The notes beneath the pieces are model-generated. The model saw nothing but the letters and a program-made list of their open reading frames with translations, made no database searches and had not been told where the DNA came from. Shown here piece after piece: positions 46,730 to 55,414 of a stretch of DNA of 64,000 nucleotides. A program made the position numbers and the translations under genes. The DNA is from UBA2357 sp041678045 (lineage in GTDB: Bacteria; Pseudomonadota; Gammaproteobacteria; Burkholderiales; Rhodocyclaceae). Positions within the stretch are counted from its first letter, which is position 1. Each line of letters starts with the position of its first letter. The DNA lies in assembly GCA_041678045.1 (NCBI GenBank), contig JBAYOV010000015.1:1-64000 (forward strand), given 5' to 3'.

Positions 46730-47062
46730 TCAGCGAGACTGTTTTCTACGGGCCTTGCGGTGGCGTCGCCGTTCGCCGACTTCATAGTATTGATCGAGCC
46801 GGTTCATGATCCACACGTATGCCCCGATGAGCAGCAGGAACACCACCAGGGCGCCCTGCGAGAAGAAGTAGTACGCCAGCGGAAAGCCCATGAAGGTGAA
46901 GGCGTTGAGCTCGGTGGCGAACAGCACGACGAGAAACGTGCTGGCAAACCAGATCAGCAGCAGCACCCCGGTCAGCCACAGGGTTGCGCGCCAATAGGCG
47001 CGCTGGCGTGGGCTCAGTGGCCGGGGCGGGGCTTCCGTGGCGGGTGGAACCTCATGCGCCAT
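46730..47062 (-). CDS. second DUF4212-type small membrane protein (orphan)
   Basis: A 110-aa protein with two membrane helices and the DUF4212-like pattern (YWRATLWLTGVLLLIWF, FMGFPLAYYFFSQGALVVFLLLIGAYVWIMNRLD). It has a longer Pro-rich N-terminus and a very basic C-terminus than the copy at 44069. No symporter large subunit follows it. It overlaps the EF-G-like stop by 11 bp, so it is translated from the fusA-like mRNA. Confidence 0.75.
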   Translation of the reverse strand: MAHEVPPATEAPPRPLSPRQRAYWRATLWLTGVLLLIWFASTFLVVLFATELNAFTFMGFPLAYYFFSQGALVVFLLLIGAYVWIMNRLDQYYEVGERRRHRKARRKQSR

Positions 47063-49097
47063 GCTGCTGACGGTGCCTGTCTGCCATGTCTTTCTGCGTG
47101 TCGCCGGGGGCGGGTTCGTAGCCTGCGGCTTCCAGGGTGAATTCACTGTCACCTGCGCAAATGGCTTTCAGGCGTGCCTCGAACCCATCCAGTCCGGCCA
47201 TCGGTACGATGGCCGTTAGCCGCATCCACCCAGCTCCCGGGCTATCGGTCTGCGTCAGGCGGCCGCGCCGGCTGGCCAGTTCCGCGCTGATTTCTCCGAA
47301 ATGTGCTTCCAGAAAACGGGTCTGTATTTCGAGCAGGGGTTCGAGCAGCACCGGTTTTGCTGTCTGCAAGGCTTCCAGCGTGGCATGGCGGGCTGCCGTG
47401 ACGAAGGAAATTTCGTTTGAGTCGACCGCGTGGTGCTTGCCGTCGAGCAACACCACGCGTACGTCCTGCACCGGATAGCCGGCCAGCGTCCCTTCACTGA
47501 GCGCCTGACGCACGCCTTTTTCCACTGCGGGCAGGAAGTGGGTGGGAATGGTGCCGCCCTTCACCTGATTGTCGAGCACGATGCCACTGTTGCGTGGCAG
47601 GCTTTCGACGCGGAGGGCGACTTCTCCGAACTGGCCGGCGCCACCGCTTTGCTTTTTGTGCCGGTAGCGGGCTTCGCCTGTGGCGGCGACCGTCTCGCGG
47701 TAGGGAATGGCGGGGGGGCTGGTGTCTACCGTCAGATTCCAGCGCAGTTGCAGTTGACGGAGCAGGATTTTCAGATGCTGCTCGCCCAGGCCCCGTACCA
47801 CGGTCTGGCGGGTGCGCGCATCGAAACCGATTTCGAGGCAGGGGTCTTCATCGCTCAGTTGCGTCAGAGCGTCAGAAAGCTTTTGCTCGTCACCCTGCTT
47901 CTGTGGTGTGAGAACCAGTCCATGCACGGGTTGGGGGTAGGGAAGGGGTTTCAGGAACAGCATGTCCTCGTCGTGAGAGTCGTGCAGTACAGCGTCGCGA
48001 TGCAGTTCGTCGATCCGGGCGAGTGCGCAGATGTCACCCGGTACGGCAAACGGGGTTTCCATCTGTTGCCGGCCTTGCAGGCGGTACAGGTGCGCGGCCT
48101 TGATGGCTTTGCGTCCGTCGCCAACAAATAGCTGGTTGCCGGTGGCGATGCGCCCCTGATGCACCCGAAACAGTCCGAGTTTGCCCCGGTAGGGGTCGTT
48201 GCTCACCTGGAAGACGTGGGCCACGACGTGGCGTTGCGCATCGCACACGATGTCGATGGCGCTGGCCTGATCCGTTGGACCTTTCAGGAATTCCGGTGGG
48301 TTGCCTTCGGTCGGGTCGGGCATCAGCTCCGCGATGACCCGCAGCAGTTGCGGGATGCCCGCACCCGTGCGGGCGGACACGAAGCACACCGGGATCAGGT
48401 GTGCTTCGCGCAGCGCCTGCTCGAAGGGGGCGTGCAGTTGTTCGGGACTGAGCGATTCTCCCTGTTCGAGATAACGGGCCATGAGGGCTTCGTCGAGTTC
48501 GACCACCTGATCGACGATGCTGTCATGCGCAGCTCGTACAGACGAGAACTGGGCTGGGGCCGAAAAGTCCGGATTGAAAAAGCAGTCGATCACGCTCGTG
48601 CCGTCGGCCGACGGCAGGTTGAGCGGCAGGCAGGCCGGACCGAAGGTTTCGGCGAGACTGTCCATCAGGGCGGGCAGGGCTTCGGGGGCGCCGTCGATCC
48701 GGTTGATGACGATCATGCGGCATTTGCCGGCAGAGAGCTTCATCATGCGCCGGGTGCCACTTTCGATGCCGGAGCCTGCGTTGATCACAATGGCGGCCGT
48801 CTCTACTGCAGGCAGTGCCTGGAGGGCGCGTCCGGCAAGATCCGGGAGCCCAGGCGTGTCCAGCAGGTTGATCCAGTGCCCTGCCGATTCGAAGTGCGTG
48901 ACCGAGGTTGCCAGCGAATGTCCCATTTCCTGTTCCAGCGGATCGAAATCGCTGACCGTGCTGCCGCGTTCCACGCTGCCACTGGTGTTCAGCGTGCCGG
49001 AGGCAACGAGCAGCGCTTCGGCCAAGGTGGTCTTGCCGGCCCCGGTGTGGCCAAGTAGGGCGATGTTGCGAATGTCGTGAACGGACTGCGGCGTCAT
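47052..49097 (-). CDS. EF-G-like translational GTPase paralogue
   Basis: A 681-aa EF-G family protein. The P-loop GHTGAGKTTL is near 19-28, DTPGLPDL near 82 and the base-specificity motif is INRIDG near 137, which differs from the usual NKxD by Arg. Domains II-V follow. It is not in a str operon and is shorter than FusA, so it belongs to the poorly understood EF-G-like group. AGAGAGGGAG precedes the ATG. Confidence 0.85.
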   Translation of the reverse strand: MTPQSVHDIRNIALLGHTGAGKTTLAEALLVASGTLNTSGSVERGSTVSDFDPLEQEMGHSLATSVTHFESAGHWINLLDTPGLPDLAGRALQALPAVETAAIVINAGSGIESGTRRMMKLSAGKCRMIVINRIDGAPEALPALMDSLAETFGPACLPLNLPSADGTSVIDCFFNPDFSAPAQFSSVRAAHDSIVDQVVELDEALMARYLEQGESLSPEQLHAPFEQALREAHLIPVCFVSARTGAGIPQLLRVIAELMPDPTEGNPPEFLKGPTDQASAIDIVCDAQRHVVAHVFQVSNDPYRGKLGLFRVHQGRIATGNQLFVGDGRKAIKAAHLYRLQGRQQMETPFAVPGDICALARIDELHRDAVLHDSHDEDMLFLKPLPYPQPVHGLVLTPQKQGDEQKLSDALTQLSDEDPCLEIGFDARTRQTVVRGLGEQHLKILLRQLQLRWNLTVDTSPPAIPYRETVAATGEARYRHKKQSGGAGQFGEVALRVESLPRNSGIVLDNQVKGGTIPTHFLPAVEKGVRQALSEGTLAGYPVQDVRVVLLDGKHHAVDSNEISFVTAARHATLEALQTAKPVLLEPLLEIQTRFLEAHFGEISAELASRRGRLTQTDSPGAGWMRLTAIVPMAGLDGFEARLKAICAGDSEFTLEAAGYEPAPGDTQKDMADRHRQQHGA

Positions 49098-49211
49098 GGT
49101 GGCTCCCTCTCTTGTCGTTATCGACAACAGTTTCCACTTCTCGCCGGGTCAGCGCAATGGCTGCGTGGCCTCTTGCCCGGTGACGGGCGAAGCAAGTGGG
49201 TGTGTGCGGGC

Positions 49212-50150
49212 TCAGGCGGTCAGAAGGTGACCCGTTGTGCGAACGGCAATGCCCAGCACCGCGCCAAGGGCGGCCACTTTCCAGATGCGGGCGACGCGGG
49301 GGCCGGCTGAAATCAGCACGGCAATGCCGGCCACATCGAAGGGGTGGATCAGGAAACCGGCGCTGCGGTTGAGGGTGTCGGCAGTGGCGCTGCCTTCGCG
49401 CAGCATCTCGTCGGTGACCCCCATCAATGCGGTACCTCCGGCAATGTACTTGGTCAGGGTAGGCAGGATCAGGGCGGGGTCGATGCCGAACAGGGTCAGC
49501 GCGGGCGACAGCACGGCCACCAGCAGGTCGATGAGGCCGAAGCTGCGCATCATCATCACCGCAACCAGGGCCAGTACCAGCATCGGGATGGCGCCCACCG
49601 CAATTTTGAAGGCTTCGGCGCCGGCGCGGTTGATCACATCGAGCACCCCCTTGGCGTTTTCGGCCACCGGGTGGTGCAGGGTTTCATCAACATTCACTTC
49701 CCGGTCGGACAAGTGACGACCGAACACGTGATAGGTGGCGGCTGCCGCAACCAGCCCGCCGAGCAGGGACAGCAGCATCACCGGCGCAAACTGCAGGCCT
49801 TGGGCGAGCATTGGAAACACCACGTTGGCCTGGGCCATGGCCATGACGAGGGCGAGGGTGGCCGCGATGTGACGTTCGGAGGCGCCGCGTTGATCCATCA
49901 TGGCCAGGGTGGCCACCGGAGCGGCAAAGCTCACGAAGCTGATCTGCAGTGCGGCAAAGATGCCCAGGCCGGTCAGACCGATTGGCCTGAGCAGGGGAGT
50001 GAACAACGCGATCATCCGGTCGATCACGCCGCGCGCTTCGAGCAGGCGCATGAGCGAGAGCATGACGACCATGATCGGCAGCAGAATGAACAGCGCCAAC
50101 TCGACAGCGGAACGCCCCGCCTGCAGGATGATTTGGGTCAGCAGTTCCAT
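49212..50150 (-). CDS. nucleoside-recognition (Gate) domain membrane protein
   Basis: A 312-aa membrane protein with about eight helices and two Gate-type repeats, around ALQISFVSFAAPVATLAMMDQRG (about 67) and LTKYIAGGTALMGVTDEML (about 240). Relatives include SpmA/SpmB and YjiG/YjiH proteins; transport function is presumed but not established. It lies 79 bp upstream in coordinates of glcB and shares its strand. Confidence 0.78.
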   Translation of the reverse strand: MELLTQIILQAGRSAVELALFILLPIMVVMLSLMRLLEARGVIDRMIALFTPLLRPIGLTGLGIFAALQISFVSFAAPVATLAMMDQRGASERHIAATLALVMAMAQANVVFPMLAQGLQFAPVMLLSLLGGLVAAAATYHVFGRHLSDREVNVDETLHHPVAENAKGVLDVINRAGAEAFKIAVGAIPMLVLALVAVMMMRSFGLIDLLVAVLSPALTLFGIDPALILPTLTKYIAGGTALMGVTDEMLREGSATADTLNRSAGFLIHPFDVAGIAVLISAGPRVARIWKVAALGAVLGIAVRTTGHLLTA

Positions 50151-50170
50151 GGTGTCGGTGTCGCTTGAAG

Positions 50171-50196
50171 GGGGCGCAGCGGGTGTGCTGCGCCCC
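50171..50196 (-). terminator. stem-loop after glcB
   Basis: GGGGCGCAG and CTGCGCCCC form a 9-bp stem with an 8-nt loop just past the glcB stop. The T-tract is poor, so it may stabilise the mRNA end rather than terminate. Confidence 0.4.
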
Positions 50197-50229
50197 GGAT
50201 GGGCTCAGTGCCTAACGACGGACTCAGCC

Positions 50230-52404
50230 TCAGGCCGCCTTGGCCACCTGGCGCCAGCGATGCAGCAGGGGTTCGGTGTAGCCGCTGGGCTGCTCGCAGC
50301 CCTTGAACACCAGGTCGCACGCTGCCTTGAAGGCCACCGACTGTTCAAAGTCCGGGGCCATCGGGCGGTAGGCCGGATCACCTGCGTTTTGCTGGTCGAC
50401 CACCGCGGCCATGCGCTGCAGGGTTTCGCGCACCTGAGCTTCGCTGCACACACCGTGGCGCAGCCAGTTGGCAATGTGCTGGCTGGAAATCCGCAAGGTG
50501 GCGCGGTCTTCCATCAGGCCGACGTTGTTGATGTCGGGGACCTTGGAGCAGCCCACCCCCTGATCTACCCAGCGCACCACATAGCCGAGAATGCCTTGTG
50601 CGTTGTTGTCCAGTTCCTGCTGGATTTCTTCGGCGCTCCAGTTGGCCTGTTCGGCCACCGGAATGGTGAGCAGGTCGTTGAGCAGGGCGTCGCGCTCGGC
50701 ATTGAAGTCGATCTTCTCCATCTGCTGTTGCACGGCTTGCACGTCGACCTGGTGGTAATGCAGCGCATGCAGCACGGCGGCGGTCGGGGAGGGCACCCAC
50801 GCGGTGTTGGCACCGGCCTGCGGATGGGCGATCTTCTGCTTGAGCATTTCCGCCATCAGGTCGGGCATGGCCCACATGCCCTTGCCGATCTGTGCCTTGC
50901 CACGCAGGCCGCAGGCCAGGCCGGTGAGCACGTTGTTGCGCTCGTACGCCTGGATCCAGGCAGTGGTCTTCATGGCGCCCTTGCGCAGCATCGGGCCGGC
51001 AGCCATCGCCGTGTGCATTTCGTCGCCCGTGCGGTCGAGGAAGCCGGTGTTGATGAATACCACGCGTGCTTCGGCGGCCTTGATGCAGGCGGCGAGGTTG
51101 ACCGAAGTCCTGCGCTCTTCGTCCATGATCCCCATCTTCATGGTGTTGGCGGGCAGGCCGAGCAGGCTTTCGACGCGGCCGAACAGTTCGTTGGCGAAGG
51201 CTACTTCGGCCGGACCATGCATCTTCGGTTTGACGATGTACATGCTGCCGGTACGTGAATTGCCCTTGCGGGCCAGATCGTGCATCGAGATCAGGGTGGT
51301 GACCACGCCATCCATGATGCCCTCGGGAATTTCGGTACCATCGGCCAGCACAATGGCCGGGTTGGTCATCAGGTGGCCCACGTTGCGCACAAACAGCAGG
51401 GAGCGGCCATGCAGCCGTACGCGACCACCGTCTGGGGCCGTGTATTCGCGGTCAGGGTTGAGCGTGCGGGTGAGGGTCTTGCCGTTCTTTTCCAGCGTCT
51501 CGACCAGATCACCCTTGATCAGGCCCAGCCAGTTGCGGTAGATCAGGGTCTTGTCTTCGGCGTCCACGGCGGCGACCGAATCTTCGCAGTCCATGATGGT
51601 GGAAATGGCTGCTTCCATCAGCACATCCTTCACCCCGGCCGCGTCGTTCTGGCCGATGAAGTGCGTGCGGTCGATCTGGATTTCAAAGTGCAGGCCGTTG
51701 TGACGCAGCAGCACTGCGGACGGCGCACTGGCTTCGCCCTGGTAGCCGGTGAACTGCGCTGCCTGCTGCAGGCCGGTGGTGTTGCCATTGTCCAGTGTGA
51801 CGCTGAGTGCGCCATCCTTCACCGTGTAGGCCGTGGCCTGCTTGTGGCTGCCGCTGGCCAACGGGGCGGCCTGATCGAGGAAGTCACGGGCAAATGCAAT
51901 GACGCGCGCGCCCCGCACAGGATTGAAACCTGCGCCTTTTTCGGCACCGTCGGTTTCCGGAATCGCGTCCGTGCCATACAGCGCATCGTACAGGCTGCCC
52001 CAGCGCGCATTGGCAGCATTCAGGGCGTAGCGGGCGTTCATCACCGGCACCACCAACTGCGGGCCGGCCTGCTGGCTCAATTCGGTATCCACCTGGGTGG
52101 TGTTGATGGTGAAGGGCTCGGGTGTGGCCTGCAAATAACCGATTTCGGTAAGGAAGGCACGATAGGCCGACATGTCGCGTACGGGACCGGGATGCTCGCT
52201 GTGCCAGGTATCCAGGGCGGCCTGCAGACGGTCACGCTCGGCCAGCAGGGCACGGTTGCGCGGGGCCAACTCATTTGCCAGATCGCTGAACCCCTGCCAG
52301 AAAGCAGCGCTGTCCACTCCGGTGCCGGGCAGGGCTTCGGTTTCGATGAAGTGATGCAGTCGTGCATCCACCTGCAGTTGTGCGCATTGAATTCGTTCGG
52401 TCAT
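50230..52404 (-). CDS. glcB: malate synthase G
   Basis: A 724-aa monomeric malate synthase joining glyoxylate and acetyl-CoA. Typical segments include SIMDCEDSVAAVDAEDK near 270, RTGSMYIVKPKMHGPAEVAFANELF near 385 and VVFINTGFLDRTGDEMHTAM near 455. Length is normal for the G form. With aceA it completes the glyoxylate shunt. The ATG of MTERIQCAQ is used; a LysR regulator is divergent from it. Confidence 0.97.
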   Translation of the reverse strand: MTERIQCAQLQVDARLHHFIETEALPGTGVDSAAFWQGFSDLANELAPRNRALLAERDRLQAALDTWHSEHPGPVRDMSAYRAFLTEIGYLQATPEPFTINTTQVDTELSQQAGPQLVVPVMNARYALNAANARWGSLYDALYGTDAIPETDGAEKGAGFNPVRGARVIAFARDFLDQAAPLASGSHKQATAYTVKDGALSVTLDNGNTTGLQQAAQFTGYQGEASAPSAVLLRHNGLHFEIQIDRTHFIGQNDAAGVKDVLMEAAISTIMDCEDSVAAVDAEDKTLIYRNWLGLIKGDLVETLEKNGKTLTRTLNPDREYTAPDGGRVRLHGRSLLFVRNVGHLMTNPAIVLADGTEIPEGIMDGVVTTLISMHDLARKGNSRTGSMYIVKPKMHGPAEVAFANELFGRVESLLGLPANTMKMGIMDEERRTSVNLAACIKAAEARVVFINTGFLDRTGDEMHTAMAAGPMLRKGAMKTTAWIQAYERNNVLTGLACGLRGKAQIGKGMWAMPDLMAEMLKQKIAHPQAGANTAWVPSPTAAVLHALHYHQVDVQAVQQQMEKIDFNAERDALLNDLLTIPVAEQANWSAEEIQQELDNNAQGILGYVVRWVDQGVGCSKVPDINNVGLMEDRATLRISSQHIANWLRHGVCSEAQVRETLQRMAAVVDQQNAGDPAYRPMAPDFEQSVAFKAACDLVFKGCEQPSGYTEPLLHRWRQVAKAA

Positions 52405-52520
52405 GCTGTGGCCTTTGATGCGTGATGGGTTGAGGAGAGCGTAAAGACTCAATTCTATTGTGTGTGCTAAGGTCTGTGAATTGGCTTAAGAGTCATTTGA
52501 TTTTTTACTTTTGATAAATA

Positions 52521-53432
52521 GTGGATCATTTCAAGCAAATATCGACCTTTGTAGCCGTTGCAGTGCGCGGCAGCCTGTCGGCCGCTGCTCGCGATGAAGG
52601 GGTGACCCCTGCCGTCATCGGTCGCCGCCTGGATGCACTGGAGGAACGACTGGGCGTGAAACTGCTGGTGCGTACCACGCGAAAGGTTTCGCTCACCTTT
52701 GAAGGGGCCGCCTTTCTTGAGGACTGCCAGCGCATTCTGCACGAACTGGCCAATGCCGAGGCTTCGGTCAGTCTGGGAGGCGTGAAGGCCAGCGGTCACC
52801 TGCGCATTTCTGCGCCAGCGGGCTTCGGCCGGGCGCATGTTGCGCCCTTGTTGCAGGCCTTTCTCGATGCCAATCCTGAAGTGCGGTGTACGCTCGATCT
52901 GACCGACCGTGTGGTCGACCTTGTGAACGAGGGCATTGACTGCGCGATCCGCATCGGAGAATTGACCGATTCCAGTCTGGTGTCGCTGCGCCTTGCCGAC
53001 AACCAGCGTGTCGTGGTCGCCAGTCCGGATTATCTGGCCCGCCGGGGTGCGCCGCAGACGCCGGATGATCTGGTGCACCATGACTGTCTGTCATTGGGGC
53101 AGCAGCGAGGCTGGCTGTTCCGTAATGCGCAGGGCGAGATCATCACCGTAAAGGTGAGTGGTCGGCTGGAATGCAATGATGGTGCGGTACTGCATGAATG
53201 GGCGCTGGCCGGCAGGGGGCTGGCCTGGCGCTCTTTGTGGGAAGTGGCTGAAGATATCTGCGCCGGCCGTCTGTGCGCCGTCCTCGATAAGCATGCAGCC
53301 CCGACGATGGGCATTCATGCCGTGTTTCCCCAGCGCAGACATCTCGCCCTGCGCGTGCGCTTACTCATCGACCATCTGAAGAACCACTACAGCAGCCCGG
53401 ATTACTGGCAACAACGCGCGGGCAGTGCTTGA
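52521..53432 (+). CDS. LysR-family transcriptional regulator
   Basis: A 303-aa regulator. The N-terminal winged helix (SLSAAARDEGVTPAVIGRRLDALEERLGVKLL) spans about 17-50 and a periplasmic-binding-like effector domain follows. Translation is taken from a GTG start with no clear ribosome-binding site. Divergent placement 116 bp from glcB makes glcB a natural target, but the ligand is unknown. It is the last core gene before the tRNA and the islands. Confidence 0.85.
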   Translation: MDHFKQISTFVAVAVRGSLSAAARDEGVTPAVIGRRLDALEERLGVKLLVRTTRKVSLTFEGAAFLEDCQRILHELANAEASVSLGGVKASGHLRISAPAGFGRAHVAPLLQAFLDANPEVRCTLDLTDRVVDLVNEGIDCAIRIGELTDSSLVSLRLADNQRVVVASPDYLARRGAPQTPDDLVHHDCLSLGQQRGWLFRNAQGEIITVKVSGRLECNDGAVLHEWALAGRGLAWRSLWEVAEDICAGRLCAVLDKHAAPTMGIHAVFPQRRHLALRVRLLIDHLKNHYSSPDYWQQRAGSA

Positions 53433-53468
53433 AGGGAAATCCAGACTGAGGTATATTCCCGGTCCCGT

Positions 53469-53544
<76 letters not shown>

Positions 53545-53560
53545 ATAAAATCAAGCACTT

Positions 53561-53589
53561 AGCCCGGTTTTGAACAGCCGGGCTTTTTG
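53561..53589 (+). terminator. tRNA-Thr terminator
   Basis: AGCCCGG and CCGGGCT close a 10-nt loop and are followed by TTTTTGCTTT, 17 bp after the tRNA. Confidence 0.8.
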
Positions 53590-53600
53590 CTTTCTGACGC

Positions 53601-53627
53601 CATGTAAGCCTTTTGTAACCCGATTCT
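53601..53627 (+). repeat. candidate integrase arm-type site, left
   Basis: A 27-bp sequence beginning CATGTAAGCC and containing TTGTAACCCGATTCT recurs at 61417-61443 with one mismatch, in the same orientation. A further ATGTAACC lies at 53643. Such repeats flanking att cores are typical of tyrosine integrase arm sites. Confidence 0.6.
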
Positions 53628-53702
53628 TGAAGTCGGGCAGTCATGTAACCACCGTTCGCCGTCCGGCTGGTGCTGCTCTCGGTGTGTGGATTCAGCCCTG
53701 GC

Positions 53703-53870
53703 CACTGCCCTGCATCGTCATCGGCATCGTCATCGGCAGGCGGGTGGCCAGTACCGGCAGGATGTGGATGGCCTGCTCGATGGCGCTGGCCACTGTCCGG
53801 CATCAGCATCGGCATCGGCATCGGCATCGGCATCGGCAGGCGGGTGGCCAGTACCGGCAGGATGTGGATC
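53703..53870. repeat. two-unit tandem repeat with CATCGG microsatellites
   Basis: Two units of about 90 bp share CACTG(C/T)CC, a run of (CATCGG/CATCGT) hexamers, then CAGGCGGGTGGCCAGTACCG and GCAGGATGTGGAT. The hexamer run is about 27 bp in the first (from 53712) and 38 bp in the second (53800-53837). A third unit lies in element 2 at about 61726-61792. Confidence 0.8.
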
Positions 53871-53972
53871 ATCCAGCACGGTGGGGGTGTCCCGTTTCGC
53901 GACTCCCTGCCGGGGCATCACCGAAATGGTGATACAGCCCAGCGTGCGCGTGCGGACAATCGGCCTCGGCAA

Positions 53973-53991
53973 CACAAGTTTTCCCAAGCAG
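53973..53991. repeat. paired 10-bp repeat, copy E (element 1)
   Basis: CACAAGTTTTCCCAAGCAG: two CnCAAG hexamers separated by TTTT. It belongs to a family whose other copies are in element 2. A CCCCTTCGCGTGCG repeat follows directly. Confidence 0.7.
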
Positions 53992-54073
53992 TTCACCCCT
54001 TCGCGTGCGGATCAATGGATGCAGCAATGTCAGGTTTTGACAAGTTCTCGCGGCAGCGCAACCTTTTCGCTCA

Positions 54074-54282
54074 CCGCCGATTCTTTCCGCCGTCGCCGTG
54101 CTGCATTGCAACAGAGAATTGATGCAAGCAGTGTTCGTGCCGTCTGGACAGATGCCATGCAGGACATGCGAACCCCCGATTCTTGCTTGTAGTTCCCATC
54201 TGCATGATGCAGCGCACAGATACCGGTCGGTGCCGCCGGTCGCCAGGCGCAAAAAACCCGGCACGCTGGCCGGGTCGGTGGT
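54074..54282 (-). repeat. 209-bp block conserved between elements 1 and 2
   Basis: Matches 62493-62701 with 8 differences and no gaps. It begins (minus strand) with a terminator and contains a bulged 9-bp hairpin (54101-54131, CTGCATTGCA with TGCAAGCAG) and a short reading frame starting MSCMASVQTARTLLAS in element 1. It could be an sRNA, a packaging or replication site, or a tiny gene. Confidence 0.75.
54251..54276 (-). terminator. terminator of the element 1 replication operon
   Basis: On the minus strand ACCCGGC, loop, GCCGGGT is followed by TTTTT, 22 bp after the last gene of the operon. The same terminator is at 62670-62695 in element 2. Confidence 0.85.
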
Positions 54283-54297
54283 GGTGCGACACATCTT

Positions 54298-54480
54298 TCA
54301 ACAGGCGCGAGCCCTGGTGGCCATGCACGCGTCCTCAGCTTCTTTGGCCAGTCGTGCAACTTCTGCCGGGTCGAGATCGGTGTCACCGACTGCTTGCATG
54401 GCGGCCACGTCGGCAGGCCAGCATTCGCGGATCAGGCGGCGGGCTTCGCATACGGCCCGGTACAAATCCAACTCAGACAT
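54298..54480 (-). CDS. small protein after the primase, unknown
   Basis: A 60-aa protein starting MSELDLYRAVCEARRLI, overlapping the primase stop by 8 bp. It is predicted to be mainly helical with several cysteines (11, 20, 52, 60). No family recognised. Coupling to the primase supports a real gene; it is the last of six co-oriented genes. Confidence 0.6.
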   Translation of the reverse strand: MSELDLYRAVCEARRLIRECWPADVAAMQAVGDTDLDPAEVARLAKEAEDACMATRARAC

Positions 54481-55414
54481 TGCGGTTTCTCTCCATGGTA
54501 GGCAGGTGGTCCAGCCAATCACCCGGGGCTGGCGGAATGCACACTTCAACTTCAATCGCCTTGCGGGCGAGTCGGTGGGCAAGGCGATACGCGGCAGCCT
54601 GGCCGGTGAAGTTGTCGTCATGGTCGCCAAACACGATGACATGCTCCACGCCGGCAGGCGGTTCAAAGGCTTCCAGCACCCCGGCGGATACACATGCCCA
54701 GGTCGGCACGTCGAACTGTTGCAGGCAAGCAAGCGCAGTCTCGATGCCTTCGGCCACTCCCAGAGTTCGGGAAACGGGCGTCAGGCGGATTGCAGCGCCA
54801 GCAAGGGGTAGCCCCTGCATCAGCTTCTTCGGGGCCGGCACGGGGGCTTTACGCTTGTCCTGAATGTAGGTCCGGTGGATCGACATCGGCTGTCCGGCGG
54901 GGCTGACGATGGCGGCGAGCATCGCGGGGAAAGTGCCAAGCACGCGCTCCCCGTCGTGGTAGGCCAGACCGGGGTGACAGCGGATCGACAGCGGCAGGTC
55001 ATGCAGCGACAGACCCCGCCCAGCCAGGTATCCATGGACAGCATCTCCACGCCTGATCTGTGCGCCTTCATGCCACACCTTTCTGAGCCGGGCTTTCACG
55101 CGTTCGGGATCGTCGGCAGGTTTCGGGGTAGTGGGCGTCGCTACCCCCGCAATCCGCTCGATTTCCACCACCGCATCACGAAACGGCAACCCGGTGATAC
55201 CCATGGCGAGCTGCACGCCATCGCCTGCACCACACCCAGAACAGAAGTAGGTTCCACGGCCCTCCCGGTCGTCGAACCTGAACCGGTCGGTACCCCCGCA
55301 CATCGGGCAGGGGCAGTGCTTGCCCGACAGGGCACGCTCAGACATGCCCAGCGCGTGCAAGATCGACCTCCAGCGACCCAGGGCGACAGTACGGACACTC
55401 AGACGCTCACCCAT
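54473..55414 (-). CDS. phage/plasmid-type primase: zinc ribbon plus TOPRIM
   Basis: A 313-aa primase. The N-terminal zinc ribbon is CPMCGGTDRFRF...FCSGCGAGDG (about 36-66). A TOPRIM domain follows with VAEGIETALAC near 222 and the acidic FGDHDDN near 268. It should start DNA synthesis for element replication, as P4-alpha-like primases do, but here the helicase is a separate protein. It overlaps the helicase gene by 8 bp and the next small gene by 8 bp. Confidence 0.88.
   Translation of the reverse strand: MGERLSVRTVALGRWRSILHALGMSERALSGKHCPCPMCGGTDRFRFDDREGRGTYFCSGCGAGDGVQLAMGITGLPFRDAVVEIERIAGVATPTTPKPADDPERVKARLRKVWHEGAQIRRGDAVHGYLAGRGLSLHDLPLSIRCHPGLAYHDGERVLGTFPAMLAAIVSPAGQPMSIHRTYIQDKRKAPVPAPKKLMQGLPLAGAAIRLTPVSRTLGVAEGIETALACLQQFDVPTWACVSAGVLEAFEPPAGVEHVIVFGDHDDNFTGQAAAYRLAHRLARKAIEVEVCIPPAPGDWLDHLPTMERNRNV

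Larger units (their letters stand above)
53545..54297. other. repeat-rich left end of element 1, no gene assigned
   Basis: A 753-bp region between the tRNA and the replication operon. It holds a tRNA terminator, integrase arm-type repeats, two units of a roughly 90-bp repeat with CATCGG microsatellites, one copy of the CnnRAG-TTTT repeat, one CCTTCGCG repeat and a 209-bp block shared with element 2. Short in-frame readings occur but look like products of repeats. Confidence 0.6.
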
